Source: Pseudomonadota bacterium (GTDB lineage Bacteria; Pseudomonadota; Gammaproteobacteria; Burkholderiales; Burkholderiaceae_E). From it: a stretch of DNA of 64,000 bases. The stretch is from positions 1-64,000 of the forward strand of contig JAEWFA010000024.1 in the NCBI GenBank assembly GCA_023389055.1, read 5' to 3'. The notes below the pieces were generated by a model that was not told the origin of the DNA, did not search any database, and saw only the letters and a list, made by a program, of their open reading frames with translations. The position numbers and the translations under genes are program-made. Position 1 is the first letter of the stretch; every line of letters starts with the position of its first letter. This document shows positions 25,272 through 34,453 of the stretch, piece after piece.

Positions 25272-25353
25272 TCGTATCGCCTCCCGCCGGCGAGCGCCGC
25301 ACGGTGCAGGCGCGTTGCCGTCAGGGTCATTGCTCGATGAGGCAGATGCCGAC

Positions 25354-25379
25354 GATATTCTATATGTTATATATATCTT
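25354..25379 (+). promoter_or_regulatory. AT-rich promoter or operator tract before the TPP enzyme gene
   Basis: This 26-base run is almost pure A and T in a very GC-rich neighbourhood and ends 14 bases before the GTG of the TPP enzyme. GATATT with TTGCTC 18 bases upstream could be the -10 and -35. The tract is bounded by GATAT and ATATC, so it could also hold an operator. Confidence 0.45.
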
Positions 25380-25393
25380 CTGGAGCCGCCGAC

Positions 25394-27145
25394 GTGTCCG
25401 CATTCGAGCCGCAAGCGACCATCCGACCGGAAAGCGCACGCCCGGTGCGGCTGCCCGTCTACGAAGCGTTGGCGCACGACCTGCGCTCGCTCGACACGCC
25501 GATCTTCGGCCTGATGAGCGACGACACGATGCTGCTCGCGTCGACGCTCGATGCCATGGGCGTTGCGTTCCATGCAGCGCGCCACGAGAACAGCGCCATC
25601 GCGATGGCCGACGGATGGGCATCGGCCACCGGCGAACTCGGACTTGCGCTGATCGGCCGCGGCCCGGCCACCGCAAACGGACTGCACGGCACCGTCAGCG
25701 TCAGCCGCACCGGCTCGAAGCTGCTGCTGATATACGGCGACGCGCCGATCGGCATCGCACCGCGCAACGAACTCGGCCCCGACGGCAAGGCGCTGGACGC
25801 CGAAGCGGTGCTCACCGCCGCCGGAATCCGCACCTTCGTCGCCCGTTCACCAGCCGGCGCGCGCGAAACGCTGCGACTGGCGATCGCGCACGCGCAGCGC
25901 GGCGAGACCGCGGCATTGTTGCTGCCGGTCGACGTGCAGACCGCCGCGATCGACGATGAAGCCGATCCGGCGGCCGCGTCGCGACTCGCCCGTGAGGCCC
26001 TCGCGGTCGCGAGCCGCCCGCGCGACTCGGGCAAGGCGTCGTCCGCTTCGATCGCCACCGCCGCCGCGATCCTGCAGCGCAGCCGCAGGCCGCTTTTCGT
26101 CTGCGGCGTCGGCGCACGAACCGCAGGAGCACGCGAAGCGATCGAACGCCTGGCCGACCGGGTGGGTGCCGTGCTCGCGACTTCGCTGAAAGCCAAGGAC
26201 CTGTTCCGCGGCCATCCGTTCCACGCCGGCGTCATCGGCTCGTTCTCGCACTCCGCCGGACGTCGACTGATGGACCAGGCCGACTGCATCGTCGTCTTCG
26301 GTGCGAGTTTCAATCAGCGCACGACGAGCGCGGGCGCCGCGCTCGCACCCGGAGCGCCGATCCTCCACGTCGATCGCGACCGCAGCCACATCGGGCGGTG
26401 GGGCCCAGCCGACGTCGCCGTCGTCGGCGATGCGCAGGCGGTGGCGGCGCAATTGCTCGAGGCGCTGCCCGAACGCAGCGCAGAGCAGAAGCCGTTCCAC
26501 AGCGACGACAACCGGCTGCGCCTCGCGCAGTTCGAATGGACGCAGGAGTTCCGCGCCGAGCACACGCCGCGCACGGTCGATCCGCGTGCGCTCGCCCTCG
26601 AGCTCGACCGGCTGTTGCCGCCCGATCGCAACCTCGTCTTCGACTCGGGCAACTTCGTGCAGACGCTGCCCTTCTTCTCCACGCTGGGCCCCGAGCATTT
26701 GAAGCTTCCCTGGGACTTCTTCTCGGTGGGCATGGCCTTCGGCACGGCGCTCGGCTTCGCCAAGGCGCGACCCGAAGCGACGACGGTGCTGGTGATCGGC
26801 GACGGCGGCCTGCTGATGACACTCGGCGAGCTCGAAACGGCGGTGCGCGAGGACATCCCGCTCGTCGTCGTCGTGATGAACGATTGCGCGTACGGCGCCG
26901 AGATGCACTACCTGCGGCTGGAGAACAAGCCGGTGGCGCAGGCGATGTTCCCCGACGTCGACTACGCGCCGGTCGCCGAGGCCTTCGGCTTCCGCACCGC
27001 GACGATTCGCACGCTCGAGCAGCTGCGCGAAGCCGCGCCGCTGCTGCGCTCGCGCGGCGACGGCCCCGTACTGCTCGACTGCAAGATCAATGCGGCGATC
27101 TGCGGCCCGTATATCGCGGAAGCGGCGGGGCACCTGAAGAAGTAG
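25394..27145 (+). CDS. Thiamine pyrophosphate-dependent enzyme, acetolactate synthase/benzoylformate decarboxylase-like
   Basis: This 583-residue protein has the three-domain TPP enzyme layout. The N-terminal domain has the catalytic glutamate region AARHENSAIAMADGWA. The central domain includes RRPLFVCGVGARTAGA. The C-terminal domain has the cofactor motif beginning GDGGLLMTLGELE and ending VVVMND. The start is the GTG at 25394-25396 with TGGAG 8 bases upstream; the frame is open further upstream without conservation. It has no regulatory subunit gene beside it, so it is unlikely to be the biosynthetic acetolactate synthase. Substrate is unknown; a 2-oxoacid decarboxylase or synthase is plausible. 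It is divergent from glnA. Confidence 0.8.
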   Translation: MSAFEPQATIRPESARPVRLPVYEALAHDLRSLDTPIFGLMSDDTMLLASTLDAMGVAFHAARHENSAIAMADGWASATGELGLALIGRGPATANGLHGTVSVSRTGSKLLLIYGDAPIGIAPRNELGPDGKALDAEAVLTAAGIRTFVARSPAGARETLRLAIAHAQRGETAALLLPVDVQTAAIDDEADPAAASRLAREALAVASRPRDSGKASSASIATAAAILQRSRRPLFVCGVGARTAGAREAIERLADRVGAVLATSLKAKDLFRGHPFHAGVIGSFSHSAGRRLMDQADCIVVFGASFNQRTTSAGAALAPGAPILHVDRDRSHIGRWGPADVAVVGDAQAVAAQLLEALPERSAEQKPFHSDDNRLRLAQFEWTQEFRAEHTPRTVDPRALALELDRLLPPDRNLVFDSGNFVQTLPFFSTLGPEHLKLPWDFFSVGMAFGTALGFAKARPEATTVLVIGDGGLLMTLGELETAVREDIPLVVVVMNDCAYGAEMHYLRLENKPVAQAMFPDVDYAPVAEAFGFRTATIRTLEQLREAAPLLRSRGDGPVLLDCKINAAICGPYIAEAAGHLKK

Positions 27146-27176
27146 CAGGGCCGCGAGCTCGGGCCGCGGTGCTCCG

Positions 27177-28877
27177 CTACGGCGTCACTGCGTCCTCCGG
27201 CCAACGCCAGTCGGCGTATCGATCACGCAGCTTCACCTTCCAGAACTTGCCGGTGGAGGTGCGCGGGATCTCGTCGACGAACTCGACGGCGTCGGGCAAC
27301 TGCCAGCGCGCGCATTTCGGCGCGAGGAATTCGCGCAGCTCCGCCGCGTCGAGCCGTTTGCCGGGCTTGAGCGCGACGCAGGCCAGCGGCCGCTCGCCCC
27401 ACTTCGGGTGCGCGATCGCGATCACGGCGGCTTCGGCCACCGCCGGGTGCGCCATGATCGCGTTCTCGAGATCGACCGAGCTGATCCACTCGCCGCCCGA
27501 CTTGATCAGATCCTTGGTGCGGTCGGTGATGCGAACGTAGCCGTGCGGATCGACCGACGCGACGTCGCCGGTTCGCAGCCAGCCGTCGTCGGTGAACTTG
27601 TCGGGACTGCGCGGCTCCTCGTGATAGGAGCCCGTGATGAACGGACCGCGCACCTGCAACTCGCCGATGTCGTGCCCGTTCCACTGCGCAGGACCGTCCT
27701 CGCCCATGATCCGCAGCTCGACCAGCGGTACGGGGATGCCGCAGGTGGCCTTGCGCGCAAACCATTCGTCCTCGCTCGTCGCGCCGCGCAACTCGGGCTT
27801 TTCGAAGAACAGCGACGCCATCGGCGAGGTCTCGGTCATCCCCCAGCCCTGCGCCAGGCGCACGCCGTTTCGCGCGAAAGCGCGAATCAGCGATTCCGGC
27901 ACCGCCGCGCCGCCCACCATGCTGCGCATTCCCGCAGGCAGCTTCCAGCGCCCGGGATTCGCCTCGAAGGCCTGGATCATCCCCAGCCAGATCGTCGGCA
28001 CGCCCAACGCGAGCGTCGGCGGTTCGAGCTGCATCAGGTCGAGCAGGTCGTCCGGGTGCAGGTGCGGCCCGGGAAAGACGATCTTCGAGCCGAGCATCAC
28101 CGCCGCATAGGGGATGCCCCAGGAGTTCGCGTGGAACATCGGCGTGACCGGCAGCACGACGTCGTTGGCCGACAGCGCGACGTAATCGGGCAGCGCGCAA
28201 TTCAGCGAATGCAGCACCGTCGAGCGGTGCGAATAGACGACGCCCTTCGGTCGCCCGGTAGTGCCCGACGTGTAGCACATTGCCACCGGATCGTTCTCGT
28301 CGTGCGTCACGTAGGCGAACCCGCCGCCTGCGCTCGCGCCGTCCGCCGCGGCGCTCGCCTGCGCGAGCAGGCGCTCGTAGTCGTCTACCGCCGCCACGCC
28401 CTGCGCCTGGTCGGCTTCGCGCTCGGCCACCGGCGCGCCCGAGAACGGGAACACGATCACCCGCTCGAAGCGGTGCAGCTTCGCGAAGCGCTCGTACAAC
28501 GGCAACAACGTGTCGTCGACGATCAGGAAACGGTCCTTCGCGTGATGCGCAATCCAGCCCAGGTCGTCGGGCGCAAGCCGCAGATTCAGCGTGTGCATCA
28601 CGCCGCCGGCGGCCGGGATGCCGAAATAGGCCTCCAGGTGCGCATGATGGTTCCAGCACAGCGTCGCGACCCGATCGCCGCGACGCAAGCCCAGCTTCTG
28701 TAGCGCGGCGGCGAGCGCACGCGTGCGCGCATACCACTCGCCGTAGCTGTGCCGGCGCAGCGACTTGTCGGGCAGGCGCGAGACGATCTCGCGCTCCGGA
28801 AAGAGCCTGCCGGCGTGCTCGAGCAGCCGGTTCAGCGACAGCGGCACCGGCATCATCGTCGTCTGGATCGCGTCCAT
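27177..28877 (-). CDS. Fatty-acid/medium-chain acyl-CoA ligase (AMP-forming)
   Basis: This 566-residue adenylate-forming enzyme would activate a carboxylic acid to its CoA thioester using ATP. The P-loop-like motif is CYTSGTTGRPKGVVYSH; other marks are GWGMTETSPMASLFF, WLRTGDVASVDPHGYVRITD, the hinge region RTKDLIKSGGEWISS, and the catalytic lysine in STGKFWKVKL. The overall pattern resembles bacterial medium/long-chain fatty acyl-CoA synthetases (AlkK-like). The ATG at 28877-28875 is preferred because GGAGGAG sits 5 bases before it; another ATG lies four codons upstream. It converges with the TPP enzyme gene. Confidence 0.87.
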   Translation of the reverse strand: MDAIQTTMMPVPLSLNRLLEHAGRLFPEREIVSRLPDKSLRRHSYGEWYARTRALAAALQKLGLRRGDRVATLCWNHHAHLEAYFGIPAAGGVMHTLNLRLAPDDLGWIAHHAKDRFLIVDDTLLPLYERFAKLHRFERVIVFPFSGAPVAEREADQAQGVAAVDDYERLLAQASAAADGASAGGGFAYVTHDENDPVAMCYTSGTTGRPKGVVYSHRSTVLHSLNCALPDYVALSANDVVLPVTPMFHANSWGIPYAAVMLGSKIVFPGPHLHPDDLLDLMQLEPPTLALGVPTIWLGMIQAFEANPGRWKLPAGMRSMVGGAAVPESLIRAFARNGVRLAQGWGMTETSPMASLFFEKPELRGATSEDEWFARKATCGIPVPLVELRIMGEDGPAQWNGHDIGELQVRGPFITGSYHEEPRSPDKFTDDGWLRTGDVASVDPHGYVRITDRTKDLIKSGGEWISSVDLENAIMAHPAVAEAAVIAIAHPKWGERPLACVALKPGKRLDAAELREFLAPKCARWQLPDAVEFVDEIPRTSTGKFWKVKLRDRYADWRWPEDAVTP

Positions 28878-28914
28878 CGTCTCCTCCATCTCTCCAAAGG
28901 GGTCTGCGCCCCGG

Positions 28915-30159
28915 TCATTCCGGCAGGAACATCTGCTGAAGGTCGTTCAGGAAACGCGCTCCGAGCGGCGTCGCGCGATAGACGGTGGGGTCCGGATCGA
29001 GCAGGCCTCGCCCCACCGCCCGCCCGACCGGCTCGGCGATCGCAAGCGTCGACAGGCCGGTTCGCTCGACGAACCACGCAGCCGGCACGCCATCGGACAG
29101 GCGCAATGCATTGAGCATGAACTCGAATGGCAGCTCGCGCGCGGGCACCGGATGCGACGACGCGATCGGGCCTTCGCTCGCCTCGCCGAGCGCCGCGCGC
29201 ATGTACTCGCGCGGATTGCGCACGCGCGCCTCTCGCACGATGCGGTCCTGGAACGACAGCTTGCCGTGCGCGCCTGCTCCCAGCCCGAGGTAGTCGCCGA
29301 ACTGCCAGTAGTTCAGATTGTGCACGCAGCGATGATGCCCACGGGCATAGGCCGAGACCTCGTAGTGCTGCAGCCCCGCGCGCTGCGCCTCCTCCTCGAT
29401 CAGCGACTGCATCTCGCTCGCCGCGTCCTCGTCGGGCAGCACCGGCGGGTGCATCGCGAACGCGGTGTTGGGCTCGAGCGTGAGGTGGTAGAAGGACAGA
29501 TGCGGCGGCGCGTACGACAGCGCTTCGCGCAGGTCTGCCAGCAGCGCGTCTGGCGACTGCCCGGGCAGCGCGTACATCAGGTCGAGGTTCCAGGTATCGA
29601 AGTGCTGCGCTGCCGTCTCGATCGCCTGCCGCGCCTGCGTGGCGTCGTGCACGCGACCGATCCGGCGAAGCGCCTCGTCGTCGAAGCTCTGCACGCCGAT
29701 CGACAGTCGCGTCACGCCCGCTTGCGCGAACGCCCGAAAACGCTGCGCCTCGAAAGTGCCCGGATTGGCCTCCATCGTGATTTCCGCCCCCGGTGCCACC
29801 GGCAGCAGCGTGCGCAGCATCGTCAGCAGCGCATCGATCGAATCCGCAGAGAACAGGCTCGGCGTTCCTCCCCCGATGAAGATCGTCTGCACGGGCCGTC
29901 CCCACACCTGCGGCAACGCCGCCTCCAGGTCGGCGCGCAGCGCATCGAGATAGCGCTGTTCGGGGACTTCGTCGCCGCCGGGCACCGCGTGCGAGTTAAA
30001 GTCGCAGTACGGGCACTTCCGGATGCACCACGGCAGGTGCACGTACAGCGACAGCGGCGGCGCCGCCCGCACACCCGAGCTTTCCTCGCCTGCCCATCGA
30101 CGCGCGATCGCGCCGATGCGCGTTTCAACGCCCGACGCCTTCGAAGCCGCCGCCGCCAT
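28915..30159 (-). CDS. hemW: Radical SAM heme chaperone HemW
   Basis: HemW is a radical-SAM family protein that binds heme and is thought to insert it into respiratory proteins; it was formerly called a coproporphyrinogen III oxidase-like protein. The 414-residue product has the iron-sulfur cysteines Cys45, Cys49 and Cys52 in LPWCIRKCPYCDFNSH, then FIGGGTPSLF, TMEANPGT, LSIGVQSFDD and LDLMYALPGQ. The C-terminal HemN-like domain is present. The ATG overlaps the rdgB stop by one base (TGATG). An N-terminal extension of about 30 residues precedes the core. Confidence 0.93.
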   Translation of the reverse strand: MAAAASKASGVETRIGAIARRWAGEESSGVRAAPPLSLYVHLPWCIRKCPYCDFNSHAVPGGDEVPEQRYLDALRADLEAALPQVWGRPVQTIFIGGGTPSLFSADSIDALLTMLRTLLPVAPGAEITMEANPGTFEAQRFRAFAQAGVTRLSIGVQSFDDEALRRIGRVHDATQARQAIETAAQHFDTWNLDLMYALPGQSPDALLADLREALSYAPPHLSFYHLTLEPNTAFAMHPPVLPDEDAASEMQSLIEEEAQRAGLQHYEVSAYARGHHRCVHNLNYWQFGDYLGLGAGAHGKLSFQDRIVREARVRNPREYMRAALGEASEGPIASSHPVPARELPFEFMLNALRLSDGVPAAWFVERTGLSTLAIAEPVGRAVGRGLLDPDPTVYRATPLGARFLNDLQQMFLPE

Positions 30160-30794
30160 CACCCGATCGCGCCCGCCTCGCGCAGGCGCTCGATCAGCGC
30201 GCGCGTCGCGCGACCCCGGTGGCTGAGCCGGTTCTTCGTGATTGCATCGAGCTCGGCCACCGTGCGGCCGAGCGTCGGGATCAGCAGATGCGCGTCGTAG
30301 CCGAAGCCGCCGGTGCCGCGGGCAACGTCGATGACCTCGCCCGCCCAGCTCGCGTCGGCGACGATGGGTTGCGGATCGTCGGCGGCGCGCATCAGCACCA
30401 GCACGCAATAGAAATGCGCGCGGCGGTCGCTGCAACCGGCCAGCTCCTGCACGAGCCTGGCGTTGTTCGCGCGGTCGCGCTCGACGCGATCGGTCTGTAC
30501 GGTGTCGTTGCCGCCCGCCGACGCCCAGCGCGCCGACAGCACGCCCGGTCTTCCGCCCAGCGCGTCGACGCAAAGGCCCGAATCGTCGGCGATCGCCGGC
30601 AGGCCGGTGAGCCGGCACGCACGCCGCGCCTTCACCAGCGCGTTCTCGATGAACGTGCTGTGCGGCTCCTCCGCCTCGGTGACGCCGAGTTCGGCCTGCG
30701 CCTGCACCGACACCCCGAGCGGCGCGAGCAGCTCGATGAACTCGGCGAGCTTTCCGGCGTTGCCCGAGGCGAGCACGATGCGCTCGAGCTTCAT
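30159..30794 (-). CDS. rdgB: Non-canonical purine NTP pyrophosphatase (RdgB/HAM1)
   Basis: The enzyme hydrolyses dITP, XTP and related nucleotides to monophosphates and so keeps them out of DNA and RNA. The 211-residue product shows IVLASGNAGKLAEF at the start, FIENALVKARRA, IADDSGLCVDALGGRPGV, and GGFGYDAHLLIP plus SHRGRA near the end, all standard for the family. The ATG at 30794-30792 gives the usual MKLERIVLAS opening; a GTG six codons earlier is possible. It lies 14 bases after rph and overlaps hemW by one base. Confidence 0.95.
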   Translation of the reverse strand: MKLERIVLASGNAGKLAEFIELLAPLGVSVQAQAELGVTEAEEPHSTFIENALVKARRACRLTGLPAIADDSGLCVDALGGRPGVLSARWASAGGNDTVQTDRVERDRANNARLVQELAGCSDRRAHFYCVLVLMRAADDPQPIVADASWAGEVIDVARGTGGFGYDAHLLIPTLGRTVAELDAITKNRLSHRGRATRALIERLREAGAIG

Positions 30795-30808
30795 CGGATT
30801 GCGCCCCT

Positions 30809-31531
30809 TCACTGCGCGAGCGCGCTTCGCTGCAACTCGACCAGCTGCCCGATGCCGGCGGCCGCCAGGTCGAGCAGCGAGTCCATCTGCGCTCGCGTGA
30901 AGGCCTCGCCCTCGGCGGTTCCCTGCACCTCGACGAAACCGCCGGCGCCGGTCATGACAACGTTCAGGTCGGTGTCGCAGGAGGAGTCTTCGGCGTAATC
31001 GAGGTCGAGCACCGGCGTGCCCTCGTAGAGCCCGACCGACACGGCGGCGACGAAGTCGCGCACCGGGTTCGCCTCGATCTCGCGCTGCGCGAGCAGCCGT
31101 GAGACCGCATCATGCGCAGCGACGAAAGCGCCGGTGATCGCCGCGGTGCGCGTGCCGCCGTCGGCCTGCAGCACGTCGCAATCGAGCGTGATCGTGCGCT
31201 CGCCCAGGCGCTGGAGATCGAACACCGCGCGCAGGCTGCGCCCGATCAGCCGCTGGATCTCCTGGGTGCGCCCGCTCTGCTTGCCGCGCGCGGCTTCGCG
31301 CTCGCTGCGCGTATGCGTCGAGCGCGGAAGCATTCCGTATTCGGCGGTGAGCCAGCCGCGGCCCGCGCCGCGCAGGAACGCAGGCACCTTGCTCTCGACG
31401 CTCGCCGTGCACAGCACGCGCGTGTCGCCGAAGGCGACGAGCACGGAGCCTTCCGCGTGTTTCGTGAAACCCCGTTCAAGACGCACCGCACGCAGCGCAT
31501 CAGGCGCGCGCCCGCTCGGACGAATCGACAT
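30809..31531 (-). CDS. rph: Ribonuclease PH
   Basis: This phosphate-dependent 3'-5' exoribonuclease trims tRNA 3' ends. At 240 residues it has the full-length family size. Marks include MSIRPSGRAPDALRAVRLER, the substrate region GWLTAEYGMLPRSTHTR, QEIQRLIGRSLRAVFD, the phosphate site ITLDCDVLQADGGTRTA, and CDTDLNVVMTGAGGFVEVQG. It is the third gene of an operon after the kinase and phosphatase genes; only 4 bases separate it from the phosphatase stop. Confidence 0.96.
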   Translation of the reverse strand: MSIRPSGRAPDALRAVRLERGFTKHAEGSVLVAFGDTRVLCTASVESKVPAFLRGAGRGWLTAEYGMLPRSTHTRSEREAARGKQSGRTQEIQRLIGRSLRAVFDLQRLGERTITLDCDVLQADGGTRTAAITGAFVAAHDAVSRLLAQREIEANPVRDFVAAVSVGLYEGTPVLDLDYAEDSSCDTDLNVVMTGAGGFVEVQGTAEGEAFTRAQMDSLLDLAAAGIGQLVELQRSALAQ

Positions 31532-31535
31532 GCCT

Positions 31536-32447
31536 TCAATGGTTCCCGGTGCGCGAGATCGCCTCGCGGATCTCCCGGATCGTACGCTCGATCTCGTCCT
31601 CGCTCAGCACGTCGGCCGGCGAACCGGCGTCGAGCTCTCCGACCGCGATCGTCGTCGTGATCGCGCCGTCGGGCACGTCGTCCGAAGACAGCACCGCGCC
31701 CCCCGCCGGCGCATCGCCCCAGGTCATCGCCAGCGCGGTGGCATTGTCGGCCGAGGCGCCGGCCTCGTCGACCGCCGCCCGCACGACGCACGGTACCGAA
31801 GCGAGCACGCTGTCGGCCGACAACAATGCGACGAGCGCCGGCTCGGGCAGGGACGACCAGACGCCGTCGGTGCACAGCAGCAGCGTATCGCCCGGATCCA
31901 TGACCACGTCGCCGCCGAGATCGATCGTCGGCTCGAACGGCGAACCCAGGCAATTGAGCACCTTGTTGCGCTCGGGGTGCACGTCGGCCTGGGCCGGATC
32001 GATCTGCCCGAGATCGATGAGGCTCTGCACCTTCGAGTGGTCGCGCGTTCGCGCAACCACTCGCGCACTGCGCAACCAGTACAGCCGCGAGTCTCCGGCG
32101 TGCGCCCACCACGCGCGTCCCTTCTGCACGACGCAGGCGACGATCGTCGTGCGCGGCGCCTCGGGCAGGTCGTGCAGCATCTGGTGGCGCAAGATCTCGT
32201 GATGCGCATGCCGCAACGCCCGGTCGAGAAAAGCATGCGGGTCGACCAGCAGCGGCCGGGCGTCGGCCTGGAAGCATGCGGCGGCCGCCTGCAGCGCCAG
32301 TCGCGCCGCCACCTCGCCGTGCAGGTGGCCTCCCATGCCGTCGGCAACGAGCATCAGCAGGCTGTCGCGCGTGAAGCAGTAGCCCATGCGGTCCTGGTTC
32401 GTCGCTCGCGCGCCGCAAAGGCTGTCCTGGTAGATCGAGAATCGCAC
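31536..32447 (-). CDS. PP2C-family protein serine/threonine phosphatase
   Basis: The 303-residue product is a metal-dependent PPM/PP2C phosphatase. Motifs are TNQDRMGYCF, LMLVADGMGGHLHGEVAA, AWWAHAGDSRLYWLR, LLLCTDGVWSSL and the metal site ASADNATALAM. The start is the GTG at 32447-32445 with AGGAG 7 bases upstream; it lies 13 bases after the kinase stop. A C-terminal tail of about 50 acidic residues follows the catalytic core. With the adjacent kinase it forms a reversible phosphorylation pair. The physiological substrates are unknown. Confidence 0.9.
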   Translation of the reverse strand: MRFSIYQDSLCGARATNQDRMGYCFTRDSLLMLVADGMGGHLHGEVAARLALQAAAACFQADARPLLVDPHAFLDRALRHAHHEILRHQMLHDLPEAPRTTIVACVVQKGRAWWAHAGDSRLYWLRSARVVARTRDHSKVQSLIDLGQIDPAQADVHPERNKVLNCLGSPFEPTIDLGGDVVMDPGDTLLLCTDGVWSSLPEPALVALLSADSVLASVPCVVRAAVDEAGASADNATALAMTWGDAPAGGAVLSSDDVPDGAITTTIAVGELDAGSPADVLSEDEIERTIREIREAISRTGNH

Positions 32448-32460
32448 GAACGGCTCCTGG

Positions 32461-33465
32461 TCAACCCGGGGCGGTGATGCTCTCACCGCCTCGGCGCCGC
32501 ACCGGCACGCGCCCGGCGAGCGTGTCGATCCAGCGACCGACCGTGCTCGGCGAACGCCGCGTGTCGTCGGGGGGCGGCTCGATGTGGCGCATCGCCCGCT
32601 GCAGCGCGAAGACGCTCTGCGGACGTTCGAGCGCGTCGAGCTTCAGGCACCAGCCGACCAGGTCGAGCAGCGCGCGCGAATACACGGGTTCCATCGCATC
32701 GAGCGCCGCCGGCACCTTGTCCTCGAGCTCGCGCTGGTCGGCCGGCTGCGGCGGCTGGCCCGCCATGCAGCCGAACAGGCTGGCGCCCAGGCCGTAGACG
32801 TCGGTCCACGGACCCAGCTGCTGGTTGCGCCGATACAGCTCGGGTGCAGCGAAACCCGGCGTATACATCGGGAAGAGCTTGTGCGCGTGCACGTCCAGCG
32901 CCCGACGAGCGGCGCCGAAGTCGAGCAGCAGCGGCGTGCCGTCCAGGCGCAGATAGACGTTCGCCGGCTTCAGGTCCAGGTGCAGCAGCCGGTTAGCGTG
33001 CACCTCGCGCAACCCGTTCATCACCAGGTGGAAGACGCGCAGCACGTGCCGCTCGGCCAGCGTGCGCCCATGGTGACGCCCGCGGTTGCGCAGCACGAGT
33101 TCCTGCAGGCTGCGTCCCCGTTCGTAGGTCATCACCAGATAGACGGTTCCGTTGGCGCGGAAGAAGTTCACGACGCGCACGACGTTCGGATGGAAGATGC
33201 GCGCAAGCGCACGACCTTCCTCGAAGAAGCAGCGAAGCCCGTTGCGGAAAGTGGGCTCGCTCGCCTGCGCCACCCGCGGCTCGAGTTCGCCGACGCGACG
33301 TTGAACCAGCGAGCTGGGCAGGTACTCCTTGATCGCGAATTGCGCGCCGCTCTCGTCGGCGGCGAGATACACGATCGAGAATCCGCCGCTCGATATCTTC
33401 CTTACAATGCGATAGCCGCCGACTTCGAGCCCCTCGGGCAACGGCGCGTTGGTCTGGGTGGCCAT
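32461..33465 (-). CDS. Hanks-type serine/threonine protein kinase
   Basis: This 334-residue soluble kinase has a glycine loop (KISSGGFSIVYLA), the ATP lysine Lys46 in FAIKEYLP, the catalytic loop HLDLKPANV (Asp164, Lys166, Asn169) and the DFG motif at 182-184. The residue before the catalytic Asp is Leu, not Arg, so it is a non-RD kinase and may not need activation-loop phosphorylation. There is no membrane segment or PASTA-type sensor. The ATG at 33465-33463 was chosen for the conserved start; an earlier ATG is also in frame. It leads the kinase-phosphatase-rph-rdgB-hemW operon, divergent from yicC. Confidence 0.92.
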   Translation of the reverse strand: MATQTNAPLPEGLEVGGYRIVRKISSGGFSIVYLAADESGAQFAIKEYLPSSLVQRRVGELEPRVAQASEPTFRNGLRCFFEEGRALARIFHPNVVRVVNFFRANGTVYLVMTYERGRSLQELVLRNRGRHHGRTLAERHVLRVFHLVMNGLREVHANRLLHLDLKPANVYLRLDGTPLLLDFGAARRALDVHAHKLFPMYTPGFAAPELYRRNQQLGPWTDVYGLGASLFGCMAGQPPQPADQRELEDKVPAALDAMEPVYSRALLDLVGWCLKLDALERPQSVFALQRAMRHIEPPPDDTRRSPSTVGRWIDTLAGRVPVRRRGGESITAPG

Positions 33466-33541
33466 CTCTCGATGAAAACTCGTCGACAATCGGGGCGCGC
33501 CCATTCTAAAGAGTTCCCCTCACGAATCGACGACCCGAAAC

Positions 33542-34453
33542 ATGCGATCCGCCGAACGGCGCCCCATCCAGAGCATGACCGGTTACGCGCTGTCCATGCG
33601 CAACATCGCCGCCGGCCAACTCGTCGTCGAACTGCGAAGCGTCAACGCGCGCTTTCTCGACCTCGTCGTTCGCGCACCCGACGAGTTGCGCGGCGCCGAA
33701 CCGGCGCTGCGCGAGCTGCTCGCGGCTGCGATCCAGCGCGGGAAGGTCGAATGCCGGCTCGCATTGCGCACGGCTGTGCGCGCCGACGAAACGGCGGCAC
33801 GAATCGACGAACGGGCGCTCGCGCACTTTACCGAGCTCAGCCGACAGGTCGCGCAGTCGATGCCGAACGCGGCGCCGCCGACGATCGTCGAGACGCTGCG
33901 ATGGCCCGGGGTCGTCGCCGACGAAGCCGCCGGCATCGACCTGAACGCCGAGGTCGTTGCCGCAGCGCGTGAAGCGCTCGTCGAATTCGGCGCGAGTCGC
34001 GCCCGCGAAGGCGGCAAGCTCGTCGCCTTCGTTCTCGAGCGCGCCGACGCGATCGACGCAACCGTCGCGCCGCTGGCCGCGCGCGGCCCCGAGCTCGTCG
34101 ATGCCTGGCAGCTCAAGCTCGTCGAGCGGCTGCGCGAGGCACTCGAACAGACCGGCTCCGCGATTCCGCTGGAGGAGACGATGGCGCGCGTGCGCCAGGA
34201 AGTCGCCGCCTACGGACTGCGCATCGATATCGCCGAGGAGATCGGCCGGCTGCAGGCGCACGTCGCCGAACTGCGCCGCGTCCTGGCGGGCCCGGGGCCG
34301 GTCGGCAAGCGGCTCGACTTCCTGCTGCAGGAGCTCAACCGCGAGGCGAACACGCTGGGCTCGAAGGCTGCGGCGATCGACCTCACCGGCGCGTCGATCG
34401 AGCTGAAGGTGCTGATCGAGCAGATCCGCGAGCAGGTGCAGAACCTGGAATGA
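33542..34453 (+). CDS. yicC: YicC/YloC family endoribonuclease
   Basis: The 303-residue product matches the YicC/YloC family, shown in E. coli and Bacillus to have endoribonuclease activity. It has SMTGYALSMRN at the start, VELRSVNARFLDLVVRAP, and a C-terminal signature with GKRLDFLLQELNREANTLGS and VLIEQIREQVQNLE. The family often begins at the MTGYA methionine (33575); the upstream ATG at 33542 is given because both are possible. It overlaps gmk by 4 bases (ATGA), the usual yicC-gmk arrangement. Confidence 0.92.
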   Translation: MRSAERRPIQSMTGYALSMRNIAAGQLVVELRSVNARFLDLVVRAPDELRGAEPALRELLAAAIQRGKVECRLALRTAVRADETAARIDERALAHFTELSRQVAQSMPNAAPPTIVETLRWPGVVADEAAGIDLNAEVVAAAREALVEFGASRAREGGKLVAFVLERADAIDATVAPLAARGPELVDAWQLKLVERLREALEQTGSAIPLEETMARVRQEVAAYGLRIDIAEEIGRLQAHVAELRRVLAGPGPVGKRLDFLLQELNREANTLGSKAAAIDLTGASIELKVLIEQIREQVQNLE

